Positions 1 to 5,251 of a stretch of DNA of 6,169 bases are shown here, piece after piece (position 1 is the stretch's first letter; the number at the start of each line of letters is the position of its first letter). Origin of the DNA: a bacterium (GTDB lineage: Bacteria > Pseudomonadota > Gammaproteobacteria > Burkholderiales > Burkholderiaceae_C); assembly GCA_030824095.1 (NCBI GenBank), contig JAVBYK010000249.1:1-6169 (forward strand), in the 5' to 3' direction. Below the pieces are notes generated by a model that ran no database searches, had not been told where the DNA came from, and was given only the letters and a program-made list of their open reading frames with translations. A program made the position numbers and the translations under genes.

Positions 1-2
1 CT

Positions 3-269
3 GTGACGCTATTGAGCACCCAGCTGCCCTCGCACACCCATCTGGTGAACGTTGACGCGAAAGAGGCCACCGTTGCCACGCCCGGCAACACGACTGTTCC
101 CGCAAAAACCAGCGCCGGCACATCGGCCTATGCTGCAACCACGACCACCAGCCTGGCACCAGCCGCCGTCACCTCGCAGGGCGGCAACCAGCCCCACAAC
201 AACATGAAACCCTATATTGCGATGACCTGCATCATTTCCTTGGTGGGAGTCTTCCCGACCCGCAACTGA
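3..269 (+). CDS. Tail-collar/MdpB-like protein, C-terminal fragment
   Basis: This is the last 88 codons of a gene whose 5' end lies outside the window. The frame is open at the left edge, so the GTG at position 3 is just an internal valine codon. The fragment aligns along its whole length with the C-terminal half of the next gene (298-894). Both share a P-x-HTH motif followed by VDA, an AATTT stretch, an LAP/MAP, a QGG-x-QPHNNM-x-PYI block, then CII-x-L-x-GVFP-x-R near the end. This is the typical end of 'microcystin-dependent protein' (MdpB)-like proteins that carry a phage tail collar domain (PF07484) upstream. The collar domain itself and any signal peptide are not visible here. The gap to the next gene is 28 bases with no terminator, so the two are probably co-transcribed tandem paralogues. 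The biological role of these chromosomal tail-collar proteins is not settled. Confidence 0.85.
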   Translation: MTLLSTQLPSHTHLVNVDAKEATVATPGNTTVPAKTSAGTSAYAATTTTSLAPAAVTSQGGNQPHNNMKPYIAMTCIISLVGVFPTRN

Positions 270-284
270 AGATGCTCACATTTC

Positions 285-292
285 GAGGGAGA
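285..292 (+). promoter_or_regulatory. Ribosome binding site of the second tail-collar gene
   Basis: The purine-rich GAGGGAGA ends five bases before the ATG at 298. It supports this start over the in-frame ATG at 319, which would remove the positively charged KKQIRR beginning of the signal peptide. Confidence 0.7.
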
Positions 293-297
293 ACAGA

Positions 298-894
298 ATG
301 AAGAAACAGATTCGACGCATGGTGGTGGTTCTGGGAGCCGTGCTGGGTGCCATCCAGCCTGGCGGCGCTGGGGCGGGGGGCATCCAGCCCTTTGTCGGGG
401 AGATCATGTGGGTGCCCTATAACTTTGCCCCCACGGGTTGGGCTCTGTGCGATGGGCAACTGCTGTCCATCGCGCAGAACACGGCGCTGTTTTCCCTGTT
501 GGGCACCACCTACGGCGGCAACGGGCAAACCACTTTTGCGCTGCCCAACATGCAAGGCCGGGTGCTGATCAAGGACGGCCAGGGCGCGGGTTTGTCGCTT
601 TACGATCTGGGCCAGGCGGGTGGTGAAGAAACCCATACGCTGATGGAGAGTGAAATGCCGATGCACACACACCAGATTCAGGTGGATGCCAATGTGGCGA
701 CCCAGACAACTCCCAGTGGAAATGTCCTGGCCCAGGCGGCTACCGGCAAGTTGTATGGCAGCGCTGCGACAACGACCATGGCGCCAGGCGCGCTAGTCCC
801 GCAAGGGGGGGGGCAGCCCCACAACAACATGATGCCCTACATCACCCTGAACTGCATCATTGCCTTGCAGGGCGTCTTTCCTGCCCGCCCATAA
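298..894 (+). CDS. Secreted phage tail collar domain (MdpB-like) protein
   Basis: The 198-residue protein has the hallmarks of the MdpB-type tail-collar family (PF07484). After residue 30 come F-x-GEI, then FAPTGWALCDGQ-LL at about 43-56, ALFSLLGTTYGG at 63-74 and FALPNMQGR at 80-88. An HxH motif (H123, H125) follows, then QPHNNMMPY at 173-181 and a hydrophobic CIIALQGVFP end. In phage tail fibres HxH motifs can bind metal in trimers; that role here is inference. Unlike a cytoplasmically assembled phage tail part, it begins with a plausible Sec signal peptide: KKQIRR, a hydrophobic stretch at 8-19 and an AxA-type site near residue 26. A GAGGGAGA ribosome site supports the start. It is a paralogue of the preceding truncated gene and lies 17 bases before the repeat-protein gene, so all three are probably one operon. 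No capsid, tape-measure or lysis genes are nearby. A run of nine G bases encodes Gly170-172. Family assignment is confident; function is unknown. Confidence 0.9.
   Translation: MKKQIRRMVVVLGAVLGAIQPGGAGAGGIQPFVGEIMWVPYNFAPTGWALCDGQLLSIAQNTALFSLLGTTYGGNGQTTFALPNMQGRVLIKDGQGAGLSLYDLGQAGGEETHTLMESEMPMHTHQIQVDANVATQTTPSGNVLAQAATGKLYGSAATTTMAPGALVPQGGGQPHNNMMPYITLNCIIALQGVFPARP
805..813 (+). repeat. Poly-G tract (nine G) inside the tail-collar gene
   Basis: Nine consecutive G bases encode three glycines (residues 170-172) just before the conserved QPHNNM block. The neighbouring paralogue encodes the equivalent QGG with mixed codons (cag ggc ggc), so the homopolymer is not required by the protein. 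The nine-G state keeps the conserved C-terminus in frame, so it looks like the functional length. Losing one G would end the protein after eight more codons. Gaining one G would shift into the frame of the downstream repeat-protein gene, which stays open to position 912 and beyond. Such tracts are classic slippage sites, but variation here is not shown. Confidence 0.9.
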
Positions 895-911
895 CCCTGG
901 ACAGCATCACC

Positions 912-3900
912 ATGATGAACAACTTCTTGAAGAAGGTGCTGGCAGCGCTGGGAACCGCAATGCTGATGGCTGGCTCTGCCCATGCGGTGGATGTGACTCT
1001 AACGGGCACCCTGGATGGAGCGTCTCCCACGTTCAACCGCACCAGCGACCTCTACACCGGTTTCAATTACCAGGCGTCGGCCAATACCGGCATGCCGTAT
1101 GCAGTGATGGAGGTCAAGACGGGCACTGTGGGTGGAACGGTCAGCATGACCGTCGGCGCGGGCACGGCGTTTGATTCGTTCCTGGCCCTGTACACCAGCT
1201 TTGATCCGGGCAGCCCCCAGTCCAATGTGCGGGTCGCCGACGATGATGGCGCCGGGTATCCCCACGCGCGGATCGTAGCGGGTGGGCTTGCTGCGAACAC
1301 CAGCTATTACCTGGTGATCACCAGTTACTCCGGGCAAGCGGATGGGGCATACCCCCTGTATGGAAATTATTCCCTGACGCTCAGTGGTGACCTGGCCGGT
1401 TTTGCCATTGCCGCAGTGGCCAGCCCGGTGGCGGGCGGCACGGTGTCCTGCTCGCCTGCGACAGTCATGCAAGGGGGCAGCAGCACCTGCACGGCCGCTG
1501 CCAATGCGGGTTACACCTTCACCGGGTTCAGTGGTGATTGCACGGGTGGGACCTGCGCGTTTTCCAACGTCAGCTCTGCCAAGAGTGTCGTGGCCAACTT
1601 TGCCTTGAACAGCTATGCCATCACCGCCACGGCCAACCCGTTGGCAGGCGGCTCTGTCGGGTGCACGCCCAACCCGGTCAACCATGGGGACAACAGCACC
1701 TGCACGGCCGCGGCCAATGCGGGTTATACCTTCACCGGGTTCAGCGGCGACTGCACAGGTGGGACCTGCGCGCTGGCCAATGTGACGGGAGCCCGCAGCG
1801 TCACGGCGAATTTTGTGTTGAACAGCTATTCCATCACCACGACGGCCAGTCCGGGGGCAGGGGGCACGGTCAGCTGCACGCCCAATCCGGTGAGCCATGG
1901 CAGTGGTGCGACCTGTACCGCAACGGCCAACGCCGGCTACACCTTTGGCAGCTTCAGTGGCGACTGCTCGGGCGCCACGTGTGTGCTTGCCAGCATCACG
2001 TCGGCCAAGAGTGTCACGGCGACCTTCACGCTGAACACCTATGCCGTTGCGGCCGCGGCCAGTCCGGTGGCGGGTGGCACGGTCAGTTGCACCCCCAATC
2101 CGGTGAGTCACGGCAGCGGCGCAACCTGTACGGCAACACCCAATGCCAACTACACGTTTGGCAGCTTCAGCGGTGATTGCTCGGGCGCCACTTGTACCCT
2201 GTCCAATGTGACATCGGCCAAGAGTGTGACGGCCAGCTTTACCCTGAACAGCTACACCGTTACCGCCACGGCCAACCCGGTGGCCGGCGGGACGGTGACT
2301 TGCACACCCAATCCGGTGAACCACGGAAGCAACAGCACCTGCACGGCAACGGCCAATGCGGGATACACCTTTGGCAGTTTCAGTGGCGATTGCACTGGGG
2401 CAACCTGCACCCTGTCCAACGTGACTGCGGCCAAGAGCGTGACAGCCAGCTTCACGCAGAATACCTACGCCATCACCGCAACCGCCAGTCCGGTGGCGGG
2501 CGGCACGGTGAGCTGCACGCCTGACCCAGTCACGCATGGCAGCAACAGCACCTGCACGGCAACGGCCAATGCCGGCTACACCTTTGGCAGTTTCAGTGGT
2601 GATTGTTCGGGCGCAAGCTGCACCCTGTCCAACGTCACATCGGCCAAGAGCGTGACAGCCAGCTTCACGCAGAACACCTACGCCATCACCACCACGGCCA
2701 GTCCGGTGGCGGGCGGCTCGGTGACGTGCACGCCCAACCCGGTGCCACATGGTGGCAACGCCACCTGTACCGCAACGCCCAATGCCAACTATGCCTTTGG
2801 CGTGTTCAGTGGCGATTGCACGGGTGCGACCTGTACCCTGTTCAATGTGACGGCGCTCAAGAGCGTGACGGCCAGTTTCATTGCCAACACAGCACCCGTG
2901 GCCAGCAACGTGACACTGTCGGGCACTGCCCAGGTGGGCAGCACTTTGACCGGCGCCTACACCTACGCCGATACCGAGAACGATCCGCAGGGTGTGTCCA
3001 CCTTCCGCTGGATGGCTGACACCCAGTCCAGTGGCGCCAGCAAGGCCGCCCTGACGGGGGCCACAAGCCAGAGCTATAGCCTGGGGGCGGATGTGCTGGG
3101 TAAGCATCTGTTCTTCTGCGTGACACCGGTAGCCACCTCGGGCGTGTCCACGGGCGTGGAGGTGTGTTCCAGCGCCAGTGCCGCCATTGCCGCCCAACCC
3201 GTGGAACCACCGCCGCCGTTGATTCCCCCATTGGTGAGCAACCCACCACCGGGACTCACATCGGCTCCCCCCGTATTGAACATGGGTGGCGGATCAGGCC
3301 CCACGGTGGTGGCAGGCGTCACGAACGTGCTGCAGCAATTGCTGGGACCGGGCGTGCAATTCAGCAGCCAGACCCCCCATGGATCGGTGGTGTTGACCAC
3401 CCCCAATGGCAGCAATGTCGTGTTTGCGCCGCTGTCCGTGCAAACCAATGACCCGCGTCCCGATGGCCTGTATCCCAAAGGCAACGGCCAGTACCAGATC
3501 GTCTCCAATGGAACCGCGTTGCTGGTGGCTCCCACGGTGCAAAACCTGGGTGAGCTGGTGGGCCTGCTGCCGCCAGGTGCATCTGCACGCATGGAGAGCA
3601 ACGGTGTCCTCACGGCTCAGGTGGGGGGGCTGATCTATGTGGTGCAACCCAGTGTCTTTGTGCAACTGCAGGCTAACCCCGGCGGCATGCCCACCCTGAC
3701 CATGGGGACGGATGGTTTCCTGCACTTCACGGATGCGGCCGGCAACAGCCAGACCCTGTATCCGGCATTCCGGGAAGCCGATGCCGCACTGCGGACCCTG
3801 CAGTCCATCGACCCGGCTGCGACGATGAGCATCCAGATGGATGGCACGGCCACCGTGCGTCTGCAGGGACAGGACATGGTCCTCGTTCCCGACCTGACCC

Positions 3901-4022
3901 TGGGCGGCGTGCCGGCCGGCATGGAATCCAGCTACTGGTGGCAGGAGAGTGCGCGGCGCTATCGGGTGCGCATCCAAGCCAACTGGTTCGACTTCCAGTC
4001 GCAGGGGTTCACGGTACGTTAG
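912..4022 (+). CDS. Large secreted protein with seven Cys-containing 71-residue repeats
   Basis: The 1036-residue product is predicted to be exported. It starts with a Sec signal peptide (KK at 7-8, hydrophobic to about 21, GSAHA|VDV cleavage near 25). Residues 26-158 look like a PPC-type beta-sandwich, with DSFLALYTSFDP, an acidic DDDGAG loop, and NTSYYLVITSY before GNYSLTLSGD. Residues 160-656 are seven contiguous 71-residue repeats of the InlB-B/Flg_new_2-like 'bacterial repeat' type, each with four cysteines. Residues 657-760 resemble an Ig-like module (APVASNV, TYADTENDPQG, TFRWM). Residues 763-787 form a proline-rich linker, and 797-1036 is a domain I do not recognise. No IPTL-CTERM, PEP-CTERM, LPXTG or terminal membrane helix is seen, so its final location (periplasm, surface or released) is open. 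The start is ATG 912; ATG 915 is equally possible. The ribosome site is weak (TGGA at 898-901) and the gap from the previous stop is 17 bases, which suggests translational coupling. An adhesin or matrix role is only inferred. Confidence 0.9.
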   Translation: MMNNFLKKVLAALGTAMLMAGSAHAVDVTLTGTLDGASPTFNRTSDLYTGFNYQASANTGMPYAVMEVKTGTVGGTVSMTVGAGTAFDSFLALYTSFDPGSPQSNVRVADDDGAGYPHARIVAGGLAANTSYYLVITSYSGQADGAYPLYGNYSLTLSGDLAGFAIAAVASPVAGGTVSCSPATVMQGGSSTCTAAANAGYTFTGFSGDCTGGTCAFSNVSSAKSVVANFALNSYAITATANPLAGGSVGCTPNPVNHGDNSTCTAAANAGYTFTGFSGDCTGGTCALANVTGARSVTANFVLNSYSITTTASPGAGGTVSCTPNPVSHGSGATCTATANAGYTFGSFSGDCSGATCVLASITSAKSVTATFTLNTYAVAAAASPVAGGTVSCTPNPVSHGSGATCTATPNANYTFGSFSGDCSGATCTLSNVTSAKSVTASFTLNSYTVTATANPVAGGTVTCTPNPVNHGSNSTCTATANAGYTFGSFSGDCTGATCTLSNVTAAKSVTASFTQNTYAITATASPVAGGTVSCTPDPVTHGSNSTCTATANAGYTFGSFSGDCSGASCTLSNVTSAKSVTASFTQNTYAITTTASPVAGGSVTCTPNPVPHGGNATCTATPNANYAFGVFSGDCTGATCTLFNVTALKSVTASFIANTAPVASNVTLSGTAQVGSTLTGAYTYADTENDPQGVSTFRWMADTQSSGASKAALTGATSQSYSLGADVLGKHLFFCVTPVATSGVSTGVEVCSSASAAIAAQPVEPPPPLIPPLVSNPPPGLTSAPPVLNMGGGSGPTVVAGVTNVLQQLLGPGVQFSSQTPHGSVVLTTPNGSNVVFAPLSVQTNDPRPDGLYPKGNGQYQIVSNGTALLVAPTVQNLGELVGLLPPGASARMESNGVLTAQVGGLIYVVQPSVFVQLQANPGGMPTLTMGTDGFLHFTDAAGNSQTLYPAFREADAALRTLQSIDPAATMSIQMDGTATVRLQGQDMVLVPDLTLGGVPAGMESSYWWQESARRYRVRIQANWFDFQSQGFTVR
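1389..2879 (+). repeat. Seven tandem 213-bp coding repeats
   Basis: Seven direct, gap-free units of 213 bp (71 codons) begin at 1389, 1602, 1815, 2028, 2241, 2454 and 2667, and the last ends at 2879. The protein consensus reads roughly Y-A-I-T-A-T-A-S-P-V-AGGTVSCTPNPV-x-HG, then TCTATANAGYTFGSFSGDC, S/T-GATC-TLSNVT, and SAKSVTASF. Cysteines fall at unit positions 21, 34, 51 and 56 in every copy. The first copy is the most divergent (SPATVMQGG replaces TPNPV-x-HG). Copies 1-2 share TFTGFSGDC; copies 3-6 share TFGSFSGDC. Neighbouring copies 5 and 6 share exact DNA stretches of about 30 bp, which suggests recent duplication or gene conversion. The array could change copy number without breaking the frame. 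Confidence 0.95.
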
Positions 4023-4034
4023 TCCTGCTCAGCT

Positions 4035-4053
4035 CCGGTTGACTGCGAACCGG
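4035..4053 (+). other. Small inverted repeat before the terminator
   Basis: CCGGTT (4035-4040) and AACCGG (4048-4053) are perfect complements around a seven-base loop. The hairpin starts 12 bases after the stop of the repeat-protein gene and is not followed by a T run, so it is unlikely to terminate transcription by itself. It could protect the 3' end of the mRNA or be chance in GC-rich DNA. Confidence 0.4.
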
Positions 4054-4067
4054 CTAAAATCCCCTTC

Positions 4068-4100
4068 CAAGGCCCGCTGCTCCGGCGGGCCTTGTTTTTT
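4068..4100 (+). terminator. Rho-independent terminator of the tail-collar/repeat-protein operon
   Basis: A perfect ten-base-pair GC-rich stem (CAAGGCCCGC at 4068-4077 with GCGGGCCTTG at 4085-4094) encloses a seven-base loop and is followed directly by six T (4095-4100). It lies 45 bases after the stop at 4022 and 28 bases before the next start codon, so it separates the upstream operon from the BMP-protein gene. The T run is on one side only, so it works for the plus strand. If a promoter exists upstream of it in this gap, it could also act as a leader attenuator for the next gene. Confidence 0.85.
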
Positions 4101-4117
4101 GTGTTCCGGAGCCATGT

Positions 4118-4123
4118 AGAGGA
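4118..4123 (+). promoter_or_regulatory. Ribosome binding site of the BMP-protein gene
   Basis: AGAGGA ends five bases before the ATG at 4129 and fixes this start. No convincing sigma-70 promoter is visible in the 106-base gap. A TAAAAT at 4055-4060 could serve as a -10 box, but no good -35 box lies at the right distance. Confidence 0.65.
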
Positions 4124-4128
4124 CTACC

Positions 4129-5241
4129 ATGTACAAAAACCTCGCCGCCACGCTCGTGGCCGCTTGCGCTTTTTCCCTTGCACCCACCGGTGCTTTTTCC
4201 CAATCTTCCCAGGCCAAAGACGCGCCCAAGGGCGAGCCCCTCAAGGTGGGTTTTGTCTACGTCGCACCGCTGTCAGATGCTGGCTGGGTGCGTCAGCACG
4301 AGGAAGGGCGCCTGGCGATGCAGGCGGCGTTGGGCAGCGCCGTGCAGACCAGCTATGTTGAAAATGTGGCCGAGGGGCCGGACGCCGAGCGCGTGATCCG
4401 CGACCTGGCGCGCCAGGGCAACAAGCTCATCTTCACCCCCAGCTTTGGCTACATGGAGCCCACACTCAAGGTGGCCGCCGAGTTCCCGGATGTGAAATTT
4501 GAATCGGTGACCGGCTACAAGACCACTCCCAATGTCGCGGCGGCCAATGCGCGCTATTACGAGGGCCGCTACCTGGCCGGCATTGCCGCCGGTCGCATGA
4601 CCACCAGCAACATGGCCGGTTACGTGGCGGGCTTCCCCATCCCCGAAGTGCTGCAGGGCATCAACGCCTTCACGCTGGGCATGCGTTCCGTCAACCCCAA
4701 GGCCGAGGTCAAGGTGGTCTGGCTCAATGCTTGGTTTGACCCCACGCGTGAGCGCGATGCGGCCATGACGCTGTTCAACCAGAACGTGGATGTGATTGCC
4801 TTCCACACCGGTTCCACAGCCGTGATGACCGCAGCGCAGGAGCGCGGCAAGCTGGCCGTGGCCTACCACTCCGACATGCGAAAAATCGCACCCGATGCGC
4901 AGATCGCGGCCGTGACTCACCAGTGGGGCGACTACTACACCCGCCGCGCCCGGGCGGTGCTGGATGGCACCTGGAAGTCCGGCACCGTGTGGGGCGGTGT
5001 CAAGGACGGCATGATCCGCGTCGGCGACTTTGGCAGCAAGGTACCCAAGGCCGTGCAGCAGGAAGTGCTGGCGCGCCAGAAGGACATTGCCAGTGGCAAG
5101 CTGCATCCCTTTGCGGCCAAGCAGGCGGTGCTGGACAACGAGGGCCGCACCGTCATTGCCGCGGGGCAGACGCTGAATGACGTGCAGATTCTCGGCATGA
5201 ACTGGCTGGTGGCCGGCGTGCAGGGCAAGCTCAGCCACTGA
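4129..5241 (+). CDS. BMP-family ABC transporter substrate-binding protein
   Basis: The 370-residue periplasmic protein belongs to the BMP/PnrA (Bmp, PF02608) class, whose studied members bind purine nucleosides and related compounds for ABC import. Residues 1-24 are a signal peptide with likely cleavage after AFS. The mature protein shows LKVGFVYVAPLSDAGWVRQHEEG (38-60), then NVAEGPDAERVIRDLA, IFTPSFGYMEP (101-111), ARYYEGRYLAGIAAG (141-155), GFPIPEVLQGINAFTLGMRSVNP (168-190), DVIAFHTGSTAV (221-232) and AVAYHSDM (243-250). These match a form I recall from Burkholderiales, so the exact ligand may differ from that of PnrA. C13 in LVAAC resembles a lipobox but lies too close to the N-terminus to be convincing. 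The upstream terminator and its own ribosome site suggest separate expression. No permease or ATPase gene adjoins it on either side within the window, so it must pair with a transporter encoded elsewhere. Its stop is 10 bases from that of the converging gene. Confidence 0.93.
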   Translation: MYKNLAATLVAACAFSLAPTGAFSQSSQAKDAPKGEPLKVGFVYVAPLSDAGWVRQHEEGRLAMQAALGSAVQTSYVENVAEGPDAERVIRDLARQGNKLIFTPSFGYMEPTLKVAAEFPDVKFESVTGYKTTPNVAAANARYYEGRYLAGIAAGRMTTSNMAGYVAGFPIPEVLQGINAFTLGMRSVNPKAEVKVVWLNAWFDPTRERDAAMTLFNQNVDVIAFHTGSTAVMTAAQERGKLAVAYHSDMRKIAPDAQIAAVTHQWGDYYTRRARAVLDGTWKSGTVWGGVKDGMIRVGDFGSKVPKAVQQEVLARQKDIASGKLHPFAAKQAVLDNEGRTVIAAGQTLNDVQILGMNWLVAGVQGKLSH

Positions 5242-5251
5242 GCCCAGCGGT

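Noticed and set aside
3..894. Prophage tail module
   Set aside because: Only collar-domain paralogues are present, at least one has a signal peptide, and the flanking genes are not phage genes. The region left of the window is unseen, so this is a judgement, not proof.
1538..2524. Plus-strand open frames in the +2 register inside the repeat array
   Set aside because: They are out-of-frame readings of the same repeats, rich in Gln, His, Arg and Trp, with no ribosome sites and no domains.
1389..2879. CRISPR array or non-coding satellite
   Set aside because: The 213-bp units are contiguous with no unique spacers, keep the reading frame and preserve cysteines, so they are protein repeats.
999..3197. 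A 732-codon open frame on the minus strand across the repeat-protein gene
   Set aside because: It is the antisense shadow of the 213-bp repeats: once one unit lacks a stop in that frame, all similar units do. Its product is a low-sense Gly/Ala/Arg/His repeat with no signal peptide or family motif, while the plus-strand product has clear domains.
3900..4022. C-terminal sorting signal (IPTL-CTERM, PEP-CTERM or LPXTG) on the repeat protein
   Set aside because: Similar repeat proteins in this bacterial group often end in IPTL-CTERM, so I looked for it. The last 40 residues contain no such motif, no hydrophobic helix and no terminal Arg cluster after one.
4039..4060. Sigma-70 promoter made of TTGACT (4039-4044) and TAAAAT (4055-4060)
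   Set aside because: The boxes are only 10 bases apart, against the usual 16-18, and TTGACT lies mostly in the loop of a small hairpin. The TAAAAT alone is kept only as a weak possibility.
4129..4170. Lipoprotein signal (LVAAC, Cys13) on the BMP protein
   Set aside because: The cysteine comes after only 12 residues and hydrophobic sequence continues past it. A standard signal peptidase I site near residue 24 fits better.
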